A stretch of DNA of 64,000 nt from NCBI RefSeq assembly GCF_009389715.1, contig NW_024067910.1, positions 310,001 through 374,000 of the forward strand. The letters run 5' to 3'. The first letter of the stretch is position 1. Each line of letters opens with the position of its first letter. The notes under the pieces are model-generated. The model was not told where the DNA came from. It searched no databases and saw only the letters and a program-made list of their open reading frames with translations. A program made the position numbers and the translations under genes. Source of the stretch: Phoenix dactylifera (Eukaryota; Streptophyta; Magnoliopsida; Arecales; Arecaceae). Below, piece by piece: positions 47,201-58,174 of the stretch.

Positions 47201-47359
47201 AAAAATTGTGTTAGACATAATTTACCATAACATAAATGGAGTTGCTCAACTACAAACGTTTAAGCTTAGTAATACATCGAAAAAGCATAGAACATTTTTT
47301 CTAGAGAGAAGAAAGTACGCGTAGATGTTCACAAGTCTAAGAGGAACAAGAAGAAGACC

Positions 47360-48536
47360 TTAGCTTTCAGGGTCACTCCGTTGATAAATTAATGAAAACC
47401 TGGAGCAATCAGGACATTGCATGCGCCCGTTAGATTGACATTTCTTACATGGTATCAACTGTTTTGGCATACTTCCATCTCCAGGTGGCTCAAAAAAATC
47501 ATAAAGCATGCTGAAACCAAAGGGCCCTCCTTTTTTGACCGAACCCACTCCTTTGCATTGTGAGCAAGCTATCATCCTCAGATCACCACATCTCTTGCAC
47601 ATTCCCAGAGAACTGCAAAAAAGCACTCCAAAATAGGAAATCAAGGAAACATGTTAAGTAAAGAACTTTATTTAATGATGCATGTATAGTTGTAGACTTG
47701 TAGCCTGGTTTCTGCAGCTATGTAGTAGATGGCTGCTCACACAAATACTTGTGGTGCTTTTCCCGCTTCAAATATATTGAAAGGCATCGAAGAGTGTATA
47801 CATAGAAAAGATGAGGTAAACAAACAACTGTTGAGATCAATGCTGCCTACTTATGTGGTTCCGCTTCCACATGTACTTATGAGTAAAATGAAATTTTTAG
47901 CAAAAAAAAGAAATGAAATTAAGCCAATGGGTCATGAAATCACTATCAGAACAATATACAGGGTACTTGGTTATATTGGTCATTAATACTGAGGAGACAA
48001 AGCATTTCACCGTAAATGGTATTTTCTTCATCACCAGTAAACAAATCCATTTCCAATCTCGAACAACTCAAAAATATGAATTGAATTGGATCTGCGACCC
48101 GAGCTGTAAACAAACCAACTCAAAAATGCAAAGCTGATATGTTATTGGATCTCTGAGTCATTTCCTACTCAATTCAGACATGAATCAGGATTGGATGGTA
48201 CCAGAACCCAAACCAACCCACCTAGCTTGCAAGCCTGAACACCGATAGTAAAATGGATAGGCAGGTGCATAAATAGGACCAGGAAGCCAAACATTTATTC
48301 ATGCCCTACAGCACTTGTTGGGCAAATTTACTCTTTTTCATGACAACAAGGATGCAAGAAATCATGTTCACAAGTACAATTAGATGGAAAGGGAACTCCT
48401 TTTAGAGAGAGAGAAAGAGAGACCTTCTTTGAGAGGAGGAGATGAAGGCATCCACTCTAGGGGCGGCGATGGTGGCGCAGAGCAGCAGCGCGCCGACTCC
48501 AAACCCGGCTATTTCGCTGGCTGTGAGGTTTTCCAT
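47360..48536 (-). CDS. Small DnaJ-type cysteine-rich zinc-finger protein (BSD2-like), two exons
   Basis: Exon 1 is 48536-48424, exon 2 is 47612-47360. The ATG at 48536 opens MENLTASEIAGFGVGALLLC and a hydrophobic stretch (about residues 10-28), then APRVDAFISSSQRSS; the join AGAAG|GT...GCAG|TTCT is in frame and gives SSLGMCKRCGD. Four CXXC motifs follow: CKRC, CSQC, CKKC and CPDC, the zinc-binding core of the DnaJ/Hsp40 cysteine-rich family, but there is no J domain. Plant relatives act as chaperone-like factors, some in plastids; here the N-terminus may be a membrane anchor or transit signal, which I cannot settle. Length about 121 residues fits the small family. The 0.8-kb intron is ordinary. 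Confidence 0.8.
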
Positions 48537-48734
48537 TCCCAATCACCTCAAGTCTCTAATGGCCATGCACACTGCATGTTGAAAAGAGGACAAGGAGAGA
48601 AAGGAGGGTGGCGAGGGAAAGGTAGAGAGACGACAAAGGGGCGAGGGTCGCGGGGAAAGGATGGGGAAGACGGATATTTCATTTTTGTTATAATATAATT
48701 TAGGAAACTATTTAAACCAAAAAGATCCCTTTGA

Positions 48735-48800
48735 TCGCTGGCTCGGTTGGTTAAGCCCCATGCCGTAGAGGAAACTGGTGCAGGTTCGAGGCTTCTTGCA
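48735..48800 (+). mobile_element. tRNA-derived SINE head (pol III A and B boxes)
   Basis: TGGCTCGGTTGG fits a pol III A box and GGTTCGAGGC, some 40 bp later, a B box; spacing and the TTAAGC after the A box are tRNA-like. A full tRNA cloverleaf does not close, so it is better read as a SINE head than as a tRNA gene. It sits about 200 bp upstream of the zinc-finger start codon. Confidence 0.5.
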
Positions 48801-48847
48801 AATTTAATTACTTTTGTTTGTGGTTTCATCCGTCGATCTCTTTCTGG

Positions 48848-49988
48848 GCAAAATATGACCCAACCCGCCAACCCGATCTGGGTTCAACCCGCCATAAACA
48901 GATTTGGGTTTGACCTAAACAGGTTCGGGTCATAAACAGGTTGACCTGTTTAACTTGTTTATTAATTGGGTCGGATACGGATTTTAGACGTCCGACCCGT
49001 TTAACCCGTATAATCTATTGGGCTGATGGTAGATAAGGGCCAAGAGACAAAGGCTCAAGGCGGCCCAACTTTCTGCCGCATGACCGCATGGGCCTGCATG
49101 GCCTTCGGCCCGATTTCACCGCGAGCCTGCGAGGGCACGAATCGATCACTCGATCTGGGATTCACCGATTCAGGCTTCCCTCTTCCTCTCCCGTCTTCCC
49201 TCAAGACCCTCGCAGAGTCACCGCCTCGCTCAGGTCCTCGGAAGATCAGGGACCACACGTCAAGGGAGTGGAGAGAGGAAGAGATGGGAAAGAAGGCCAT
49301 GGCTCCAGCGGCGGTGGCGGCGGACCTTGCTCTCGAATCACTGCCTTGCCGAACTCGATCTTTCCATCTCCGTTGTCGTCGATCTCGGCCTCACCCTCTC
49401 TCTCCGTCGAACCCTCCCACAGAGGCACAGACCACAGTCCCACCTCTCTCTCTCCGTCGAACCCTCCCACAGTCCCACCTCTCTCTCTCTCTCCGTCGAA
49501 CCCTCCCACAGTCCCACCTCTCTCTCTCCTCTGTCGAACCCTCCCACAGTCCCACCTCTCTCTCTCTCCGTCGAACCCTCCTACAGACCACAGTCTCACC
49601 TCTCCGTCGAACCCCCACCTCTCTTTCTCTCTCTTTGTCGAATCCCCCACCTCTCTCTCTCTCTCGCTAGAAGCAACCCCATCGGCGGCCGAGATCGACG
49701 ACAGGGTGACCAGCCCACCCTCCTGGCCTCTCATCTCTCTCTCTCTCTCTCTATTTGGTTAAACGGGTCAGAGAAGAAAACCCGACCCGTTTAAATGTTT
49801 AATTGATCTGTTTATTAAACAGGTTAAACGGGTCGGACCGGGTTACCTATTTAATAAACAGGTCGGGTTCGGGTTTGTACTTTATGACCTGTTTAATAAA
49901 CAGGTCGGGTTCAGATTTATACTTTTCTGATCCGTTTAACATTTGACCCGACCCGTTTATGTCCGACCCGACCCGATTGCCACCCCTA
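48848..49988. mobile_element. hAT-type non-autonomous element with gene-derived cargo
   Basis: The flanks are the same eight bases, CTTTCTGG (48840-48847 and 49989-49996). The right tip, on the opposite strand, reads TAGGGGTGGCAATCGGGTCGGG; the left starts GCAAAATATGACCC and seems to have lost its first about eight bases, since a sister at 53352 starts TAGGGGTGGCAAAATATGAC. Subterminal zones are full of GGGTCGG/CCGACCC and AAACGGGT words. The middle (about 49040-49740) is C/G-rich gene-like sequence with a tandem repeat, and encodes no transposase. Confidence 0.65.
49400..49675 (+). repeat. Tandem repeat in the hAT cargo
   Basis: About seven units of CTCCGTCGAACCCTCCCACA followed by GTCCCACCTCTCTCTCT, about 36-45 bp each. 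They generate long open frames in several frames at once, which marks these as repeat artefacts. Confidence 0.85.
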
Positions 49989-50357
49989 CTTTCTGGTAGT
50001 TCAATATTTTTTATTTTTCTCCTAATTTGTCAATAATGCATGTAAAATTCATACATAACTAAGTGGGACCATATATTATAAGTATGAATGAAAATATTAA
50101 TTCTATAATAAAAATAATATATTTTTATATGATTAATAATTTATAGGACTAATAAATATATTTTTATGAAATGTATTAATATGAAATATACAAATAGATA
50201 GTTTTAGTATTATATGGTCAATGATTTTGCATTTTTACAAAATATTAAATATGTTACTCATGGATATCTGGAATCTTTAATCACCGAAATATAGCATATT
50301 AAACACGATGATCTTAAATCATCGGGGATTAGATTATTCTGGGATAAGAATTACTGG

Positions 50358-52107
50358 TGTTAGCATAATTTTAGCGATCATGTAATAATCTACATCGCCC
50401 ATATTATTGTTTTTTGTTAGCATGATTCTGTATCAACTTATATTATTTTTTTATTAGCAAAATCTTGTTAGAATGTTTTTAGAGATCGTATAACAACTTG
50501 TACCATCTATAATATTTTTTTTTTGTTAGCGTGATCATATATCAGCCTATATTATTTTCCTTATATGAAGTTTTGTACACGAATATATATAATCCTTGAG
50601 ATGTACGGAAAGTAATAAAATAGAAAAATAAAATTACTTTTCTTTCTCTCTTTTTCTCTTGTTTTTCTCATTTTTTATAAATATTTTAAAATAGTATCAG
50701 AGCCATCGATCACCTAATCTACTGCCACCATCTCTTCTGTCTTTGTTGTGGTCATCATTGTGATGTATAGAAGCTTTAAAGACCCCATTACCCATCTATT
50801 GATATCTGTTTCCTCGTAAATTAACACCCAAAATCTTTTATTTCTGGTAGATTCGCAGCTTCTCTATTTTTTCGCAGATTTTCTATTTTCTAGTGAATCA
50901 ACATTCAAAGATCTCATACTCCTTAGTAGATCTATATATCATCTATTTTTTGTGGATTAATACTCGAAGATCTTCTATTTTCTAATGGATCTGTAGCTCA
51001 TCTCCATTACTTTTCTTCTCAGCTTCAGATCTTCAGTCGTTTCTCCTCACCGTTGCTCAACCCCATTCTCTTCATCTCTAGTTTTATTTGCTGCCTCCAG
51101 TTCTTTCACTATCAAGTTCGACGTCTTTTGCTTCTTTTCCATAGTGCCTTTGTCTACGAGGATCGTCAACCTTCGGTTGCCTTCTCTCTGAGCTCTGTCT
51201 TCACTGCAACTGTCATCTTTCATGTATCTTCTCATTGCCACATCATCAAACAAGTTAATTAGCCACATTGGTAGACACATTAATATGTCATGTCAGTTAG
51301 AGACATCGACAAACAATAGTTTGCTATGTTAGTCAGTCATGTTGGTGGACGCATTAGTCTACCACATCAATGAGCTACGTTAGTATTGTCAAATACATCA
51401 GTTTGTTATGTTAGCTTTCTGATTTGCCACATCAGTTTTTAAGCTACGATGTTAGTTTTTGTTCTGCCATATCAAATTCTCTATATTCTCACATCAGCTT
51501 GACACATCAGTCTGTCATATCATCTTCTGAGTTGTTATGTCAACTTCTAATCTGCTGCATCAGCTTCTGAGCTGCTATAATAGCTCATGTTCTGCCACAT
51601 CAATTCTTGATGTACCACCACATCAGCTTTTGAGTTGCTATGTCAGCTCTGAGTCTATCACGTCAGTTTTTGAGCTGCTACTTTAACTCTTGATCTAGTA
51701 CCTGAGTTTCTGGATGTATTCGTAATCTAGTTTTCAAACTCAAATTTGCATCTACAGTACCATTTCGAGTTTGAGGGAGGATGTTAGCATAATTTTAGTG
51801 ACACGTAACAACCTGCATCATCCTTATTATTTTTTTTATTAGCATGATCATGTATCAACCTATATTATTTTTCTTTATTGGCAAGATTTTCTTCGAGTGA
51901 TTTTAGGGATCACATAATAATCTGTATCACCCATAATATTTTTCTTTGTTATTATGATTATATATCAGCCTACATTATTTTTTTTATATGGAGTCTATAC
52001 ATAAGTATATATAACTCCCGAGATATATCGAATGTAATGAAATAGAGAAATGAAATCACTTTTCTTTCTCTCTCTTATTTTTCTCTTCTTCTGCAAATAT
52101 TTCAACA
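50358..52107 (+). mobile_element. Short non-autonomous copia-like LTR element (1.75 kb)
   Basis: Two diverged LTRs: 50358-50690, starting TGTTAGCATAATTTTAGCG, and 51782-52107, starting TGTTAGCATAATTTTAGTG and ending AAATATTTCAACA. Flanks are ACTGG (50353-50357) and ACTAG (52108-52112), a 5-bp duplication with one change. Right after the left LTR comes AGTATCAGAGCC (about 50693), a one-base variant of the initiator-Met primer site, and a GTTTGAGGGAGGA purine tract precedes the right LTR. The 1.1-kb inside has no polyprotein but carries degenerate repeats of CCACATCAG...GAGCTGCTATGTCAGCT type (51240-51720). LTR divergence marks it as old. Confidence 0.8.
51240..51720 (+). repeat. Degenerate tandem repeats inside the copia-like element
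   Basis: Roughly ten units of 30-45 bp built on GCCACATCAGTTTCTGAGCTGCTATGTCAG-like wording, each strongly diverged. They fill the space where gag-pol would be. Confidence 0.6.
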
Positions 52108-52334
52108 ACTAGTGATCTACGATCACCAAAAGCTGGCTCCTTATTCTCATAGGAAAGGAAATATCCTATTGAAGATGGCAAAGATGGGACTTGTGAGGTG
52201 AAGAGGCTCAATGCTATCTAAGTTGTATGGAGCTGAGCAAAAGGAAAATAACTATTCCTGAACGTTTGCCCCAAAAGCTAGGACTCCAGAGGAGCGGAAG
52301 GCCAGCCAATGTTGACTTTTAGAATGCTTGGAGG

Positions 52335-52393
52335 CAGAAAAGAACGAAAGCAACCATACATGTACCCCAGAAAAGAACGAAAGCAACCATACA
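52335..52393 (+). repeat. 33-bp tandem duplication
   Basis: CAGAAAAGAACGAAAGCAAC with the next six bases occurs at 52335 and again at 52368. The surrounding 52113-52852 holds no gene that I can recognise. Confidence 0.85.
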
Positions 52394-52849
52394 AAGAAAT
52401 GATAAGAGTGACTCCCCAAACTTGGCTTGGATTAACTCTGCCAAAGATTCGTGATACCTTGGCCCTCAAATGGCGTAACAGGGCCTTTGCTTGTTGTGGC
52501 AGTCAGCCAGGAGCTTCACACTGTTTCTTTTGTGGGCCTCTCAAGGTTTGGAACATGTGCCACGTGGTGTGGCATCGTGCATGCCACTTGCTGCCATGTT
52601 CTTTTGATCCCATAATATCTGGTTTGCTTTAAGTTAGCATCTTGACTTACATTAATTTGACTCCACAACCCTTGATATACGCATGCAGGCATAAACATCG
52701 ATAAGTCATGCATGGATGTCTTTAACATTTTCAATTAACATTGCTCCAAGGAAGTTTGGGGAAGCAAAGTTGATTCATTTATCAACACATCGGGTGCTAG
52801 GGTTTGCTGGTTCAAACTTGACCCGATCGAAAAATTAACTAGCCAAGCT

Positions 52850-52852
<3 letters not shown>

Positions 52853-52914
<62 letters not shown>
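52853..52914. repeat. (AT)n microsatellite
   Basis: Thirty-one AT units in a row. Flanking GAGCTCGAGCT/CTGAGCTTGAAC words at 52780-53130 resemble hAT-type MITE subterminal repeats, but no tips were found. Confidence 0.95.
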
Positions 52915-52916
<2 letters not shown>

Positions 52917-53351
52917 TTTTTTTGAAGCTCTGCTCCAAAACAACTGAGCTTGAACAATGGTTCGATTTGAAAAATAATAGAGAAATCAGGCTTCGCTAAG
53001 TTAAAGCTCGGCTCAAAGTTTGGCTGAACCGTGCTGATCCAAAGCTTAGCCCGAGCTCGAGCTAAGCTCAAGAAGCTCTTCCAACATACTGAGCCGAGCT
53101 GAGCAGCTTGGCCTGGATTGTTTGCACCAGTATATGGGGCCACTACAGTTAAAAAGTGTACTCTTTTTCAATTCTACTTACACACCCATTATTCTTTGGT
53201 GTTGCCCCTGTTTATAACCAAAGTAGAAGCAATGCACTACGTGGTTTGAAGGAGGGACCCAGAGAAATGTAGATAATTGGATGCCTTGAATAAGTTAATG
53301 CTTGCCTATTGAAAATCCACAGGAGACAATATTGTGTGATGGAGGGATAAC

Positions 53352-54092
53352 TAGGGGTGGCAAAATATGACCTGACCCGCCAATCCGACCCGCGTTCGAC
53401 CCGCCATAAACAGGTTTGGGTTTGGTCTAAATGGGTTTGGGTCGGATACGGGTTTTAAATGTCTGATCCGTTTATTAATTGGGTCAGATATGGATTTCAG
53501 ATGTCTGACCCGTGTAATCCGTTTAACCCGTTTAGCTATTGGGCTGATAGACCCGCTTCAGCCCGTTTTATTTGCATCGGCCCAACTTCCCGCGTCGGCC
53601 CAACTTCAGCGCGACCCGTTTAACCCGTCCACCGCCCGCGACTTCTCGACTTCGTGAGTTCGTGGCCTTGGGGATTTAGGGTTTGTGCTGCCGTCGCCTC
53701 TCAAGTCTCAAGTTTCTTCCCTAGTCCCCTCTCCTCTCCTCCCGATTCTTCGCCTCCCAAGCCCTCTCCTCCAGACCACCGCCTCCGCCCTCTCCTCCTC
53801 CGTGTGGATAAGTTCGGCCTCTCCATCGACGGCCACCGCGGCGGCTCGAGGACCACACTCCACCGTCCGCGACTTCTCCTTAGTTAGGGACTTAGGGTTA
53901 GGGTTTGTGCCCCGCCCGAGCTCTATTCCCTCCCTCAGTCTCTCTCGAGTCTCTCCCCTCTCCTCTCCTCCTGATTCTTCGCCTCCCGAGTCCTCTCCTC
54001 CGGACCTCCACCTCCGCCCTCTCCTCCCCCGTGCCGACAACTTCGGCCTCCCCATCGACGGTGACCGCGGCGGCTCGACGGGTCCTGGGAAC
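53352..54092. mobile_element. hAT-like element start followed by duplicated gene-derived sequence
   Basis: TAGGGGTGGCAAAATATGAC at 53352 and CCGACCC/AACGGGT words to about 53570 match the subterminal zone of the element at 48848-49988. The sequence then turns into C/G-rich, leader-like DNA with GGGATTTAGGGTTTGTGC (53673) and again GACTTAGGGTTAGGGTTTGT (53889). About 150 bp starting TCCTCTCCTCCCGATTCTTC (about 53727) recur at about 53953. No right tip was found. It may be a promoter or first exon of a captured gene; no product can be named. Confidence 0.45.
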
Positions 54093-55013
54093 CAAGGTTG
54101 AATCTCTGCTCGACTGCTCCTAAAGAGGTCGGATCCTCTGCTCTACCGAGGTAAAAATGATCCACCTTTTCTTCTTTCGGCTGGGGTGATCTTTTTTCGG
54201 TTCCTCCCTTCTTCTATTCTCTGTGGGGTTTATCCTAGGCTAGCTTCTTCTATTCTCTATGGGGTCTAAAATTTTGGCTCTGTTTTCTTCATTTATTTTT
54301 TTATTTTTTTTTTCGTTTACAGTTTGAGTTGCGAATGCTTTTTGGTATAAACAGTCTAGTAGAGTAGTAGTTCTTGTGGAAGATTCTACATAGATTCTGC
54401 ACAGCATTCCAATCATGGTTGCCTGCGACGGCCATTATCACAGTTTAAAGCTACAATGCACATACTGGCCGGATAACATGATCCTTATCTTTTGCTCAAA
54501 ACACACACACAATGCCTGTCGTATATAGATGTGGAAGTTTATAGCAATAAATTATCTATATTTGAATCTAATGTTTGCTTATGAAATTTAATTGATAAAT
54601 TCTTTTTTGACATCTTTTTTCTCAAGAAATAATTCTGAAGAATAGCACTGCACATTGTGAATCAAGCAAAGCCATCTTTTAACATATTAATGCTAAATTA
54701 GCCACCATAATCTGAAAGAAAAAAAAGAAGATTACTGTTAAAGTAGTTTTCTTTTAAATTTTCAGTTAATGGTTGCTTATAATATTATGCAAATTTCGGA
54801 ATTAGACCATCATTCATCATAGCTGTAACAGTATGGTCAGAACCCTGCTTTTAAGGTATAACTTCTCTGCCGAAAGAATTATCCAAGAATTAAACCCAAA
54901 ACAACATTCAAAGAAATAATCAGAAGGCATATTACAATATATGCTTGAAAGAAACCTTTCAGAACCTGTACTTTGAGATCTTCCCAGAAACACCTCAAGC
55001 CTTGAAGAAGCAT
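54093..55013. other. Intergenic, nothing recognised
   Basis: T-rich then mixed sequence. An intron-like look follows the C/G-rich block (GGTAAAAATGATCC at about 54149), but no downstream exon was found. Confidence 0.4.
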
Positions 55014-55069
55014 GTTTGTGTTTCTCATGTCTATCTTTTTTTGCATCAATAAGTTGTTTTTTTTTTTTA
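55014..55069 (+). repeat. Direct repeat, first copy (second at 55842-55897)
   Basis: TGTTTGTGTTTCTCATGTCT and the next 36 bases, ending in a T run, recur at 55842-55897 almost unchanged. A shorter echo, GTGTTTCTCATGTCTATC, is at 56107. Confidence 0.85.
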
Positions 55070-55084
55070 GGTTCAAATAACCAT

Positions 55085-55625
55085 CTTTAAAGAAGAAAGG
55101 ATCAACGTGAAAACATTGGAACGTCAGGGGGCAACTTGAAAAGACCATCTTGAATACAAGTCGAAGAGGGCAGAGGGCCTGCCTGAAAAACAGAGAAGGA
55201 GCCAAAGAGGGCTTGTCTGGGTCGTCCAAGCGGAGAGCGATCCCCTTCCAAGCTCGAGAGCGAATTTCCAGCGAGAACCATGCAGGTACTCCGATTTCTC
55301 CTCTGAATTAATCTGTGGGGTTTTGGATTAATGCCTTTTGATCCAAAACCCTAGGAATGTTCCCTCCTTTGCTAGTTTTTGTGGGTCGATTAGTTTCTTT
55401 TTTGCTTAATTTTGAACTCTAAGTCCTCACTGGAGTTGAAAGCGAAGGAAAAATATGAAGAAAATTTATAGGCTTGAATTGAATAGTCTAAATCAGGCTG
55501 CGTGCCCTTCTAGAGCTTTTGTTTTTATAAATTTAGAAACCCTAGTTCGTAGTTTGGTACTTAAAGCATAGAAAAGGCCTACTTTTGATAAATATCAACA
55601 TTGTTAGATGACTAAACTAGGTATT
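55085..55625 (+). other. Duplicated 5'-exon-like segment, copy A
   Basis: A 541-bp segment nearly identical to 60897-61440. It includes GCGAGAACCATGCAG|GTACTC (ATG at 55280, donor GT at 55286), which looks like a 5' leader plus a two-codon first exon (Met-Gln) with a plant-style intron start. Genes starting Met-Gln include ribosomal protein S21e and ubiquitin fusions, but no second exon was found, so the product is unknown. Copy A stops at 55625, where foreign G/C-rich DNA begins. Confidence 0.6.
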
Positions 55626-55841
55626 GAAAATCGCCCATCATAACGGCCCTCCGCCGCGAAAATCGCGGCGGTCGAGCGCGATCCGCGGCCATGATCGGCC
55701 GCGGTGTGACCGGAGGGGGGGTGCCGCGGGATACCCGCGGCGCCCTTGCCCCATTTGTCCCCGAAGGAGCCGGAGAGGATCGCAATCGCGATCCTCTGTT
55801 CTGGTCCTCCCAAAAATAGGAACGGGCCCCATATCTCACAG
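55626..55841. other. G/C-rich palindromic insert
   Basis: About 215 bp of very G/C-rich sequence with hairpin words such as GCCGCGAAAATCGCGGC, GCGGCCATGATCGGCCGC and GAGGATCGCAATCGCGATCC in otherwise A/T-rich surroundings. It interrupts the duplicated segment that continues in copy B at 61441. It may be a MITE, but no clean target duplication was seen. Confidence 0.5.
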
Positions 55842-56734
55842 TTTGTGTTTCTCATGTCTATCTTTTTTTGCATCAATAAGTTGTTTTTTTTTTTTTGAGA
55901 GAGAGAGAGAGAACGGGAGGCCATGCCGCCCAACTTTATTGAGGAAACTGTTTACAAAAGAACTCTGGAGCTTCAGAAGGTACAAGGAAAGAATAAAAGG
56001 TTACAAGGTTGTAAGAATTTTGAAGAAAGTTCTAACAAGCAAAACTACTAGGAACAGAGCAACAGCAAGGAATAGAGCTGAATTGCGATCAGAAGTAGGC
56101 TTCAGTGTGTTTCTCATGTCTATCATTCTTCTCCCTTCTTCCTCTTCTTATAACATGAAAATGTTTTTCTTTCTCATATTTACTGCAAAATGCAAGCTTA
56201 AGGTTTTAAAACAACCTCCCTTGGTCACATCTATGTCCCGATCAGCTCCCAAAAAGTAAAGCATCTTCTTCACAACATAAGACAGAGATGGCTTTGGCTC
56301 CTAGAAAAAGCTACCTAGTGGATATAAAATCCAAAAGAAGTTAAAAGAATAATGTTCTCTTGTTGACATATTTATGAAACCCAATCAAGCCAAAAATCTC
56401 CTCCAATGAAGCCTGGCCAATAAACCAAAGGAGGCGAAACTCTTTTTTCCCAACATCTTCATCACATGCTAGGCTGTAACACTGTTCAAGATCCCACCTT
56501 GCTGCCTTTTTCCTTCTCTCTGTACTGTTGGGCAGCATAAATAGCGTTAGGTTGGCCTCTCATCAAGCAATTCTCAAGCATGCATTGTTCTAGTGGTGGT
56601 GGGTGGAGTTAAAAAGTGTTGTCCCCCCTCACCAGTCCACCACTCTCCTCCATTCCAAAGGCCACCTTCATTTCACCAGTCTCTCTCAAGCCTCCTCCAC
56701 TATCTCCAGCCTATAAGAACCATCCGACAACCCC

Positions 56735-58174
56735 ATGCAGGGAATCCACACATCCATGTCCTTGTGCACCCACTCCTCTAGAATGTCCTCCATCGGGCTG
56801 TCAAACACTGACAACAGCGTCCGCTCCAGGCGAGCTCACCGTCGGCATGACTCTGGTGAGCTCGACGTCTTTGAGGCAGTACGCTACTTTGCCGGTGCCA
56901 TGGACGAAGTTGGTCTCGCCAGAAGAATTGGTCCTCAGAGAGTCATTGGGGAAGACGGTGTGCTTTGGAGGGAAGAGAGGAAAAGTTTGGACACACCAAT
57001 GACGACCATACCTCCCCAAGAGTGCCAAGGGGTGGAGAAATGCCATTCCAATGAGAGGAAGGGTAAGCAACCAAGCTCCCCTGGTACTAGGTTGGCTAGC
57101 TTTCTAAACTCTATATTTAACCAAACTGGTTCTAAGAGGAAATCCAAGTCTTTGATACCGCTTGGATCAATTTGCAATCCAATGGAAGTGGGAGAAAAGA
57201 TAAGATAAATTTCTTGTGCAAGGAGGAAGATAACTTTCATTCAAATACTTGGATGCCTTCTCATTACAATTCATGACTATTTATAGACAAGTCATGGGTA
57301 ACATGAAAAGACAAAAGAAAATGAAAGATCAAAAGTCACCTTAATATGGGTAACTCACACAATAAAAGACATCAAAACCAACTAAATTCTCTTAGGGAAT
57401 TTAAAAGGTCAAAAGACACCTGCCTCTTGAAATACCTATAACTTTCCAACCATAACTCGGATTTTAATGTTCTTAGGCTTGTTGGAAAGAAGAGAAAGAG
57501 ACCTGAAACCTTTATGTTAATAACTTTTCTAAATTCGGCCATTTAATACTCTGAAAATGGCATGCAAGTTGTCTGATGTTCATGCATCTGCATCATACTT
57601 GCACCACCGCCAAGTCATCGAAGGATGGAGAGTTAGAAGAGAGGCCTGGAGGGAGGAGTAGGAGGAGGAGTTCCACTCCCGGAGCACCCCTCCCCCTCAC
57701 ACCAACATCCCAGCAAAGTCGCAGGAGGAACAGTACGGAAGCTATAAGTTGGCCCATGGCCAGCCAAAGGTGGCAACTTTCTGTCCACAAAGAGAGGTTT
57801 GGGATGAGAGAAGGGTACAAGGGGAGACTTGGCTAGCTGAGATAGCTAAGTTCAGTGATAGACTTCATGACAAAAGCAAGGTTTTGGGTGGTGGGAAGCT
57901 TGATGTGGCTTGGAATGAAGGGCTGTTGGAGAACAGATGGGTGTTACATAGAAATAAAGAGGGGTTCTTCGAGAAGCATGGGGAATGTGGGGATGAGTTT
58001 AGAAGAAAGGAGGAGAGTATGGAGGATAATGGAGGGGAGACTGACTCCAGCTCTGATCTTTTTGAGCTGAAGAATATTGAGTTTGGGGAGTTCTCAAGTG
58101 GACTGCCCTTCTATGGGACCACAGAAATGGAGATAGTTGAGAGAGGATCTTCCATTACTAGTGTTCCCTTTTAA
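56735..58174 (+). pseudogene. BIG GRAIN 1-like protein gene, probably disrupted
   Basis: Plant BIG GRAIN 1 family members are plasma-membrane-associated regulators linked to auxin transport and organ size. The first part (best start perhaps the ATG at 56783, MSSIGLSNTDNSVR) has SGELDVFEAVRYFAGAMDE and SSPGTRLASFLNSIFNQTGS, the family's characteristic SPGARLAxFLNSIF motif. The last part (frame at 57749) has the C-terminal signature DSSSDLFELKN and GLPFYGTTEME. Between them a stretch of about 400 bp, 57188-57600, looks like an LTR fragment and carries stops; GGRSRRRSSTPGAPLPLTPT (57645 on) lies in a different frame from the C-terminus. The usual N-terminal FSSTLLDAIYRS motif was not found. I therefore read it as a split, frameshifted copy; a spliced intron of 57188-57600 is a weaker alternative. 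Confidence 0.7.
57188..57600 (-). mobile_element. LTR-like fragment inside the BIG GRAIN gene
   Basis: On the minus strand the piece has a core promoter look, CTTGTCTATAAATAGTCATG (about 57275-57295), then AATGAGAAGGCATCC and an end TTATCTTTTCTCCCA; this order (TATAAATAG, then about 100 bp to a CA end) is typical of plant copia LTRs. A clean 5-bp duplication was not found. Confidence 0.4.

Noticed and set aside
48735-48800. Functional tRNA gene
   Set aside because: A and B boxes are present but acceptor and anticodon stems do not pair; a SINE head explains it better.
49026-49794. Open frames of 155-224 codons
   Set aside because: They are Ser/Leu/Pro-rich translations of the tandem CTCTCTCT/CCGTCGAACC repeat in three frames.
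52309-52632. 107-codon open frame
   Set aside because: Contains a 33-bp tandem duplication and shows no family resemblance or splice context.
53673-53910. Telomere-like TTAGGG/AGGGTTT words
   Set aside because: Only two or three words in leader-like DNA; typical of plant leaders, no array.
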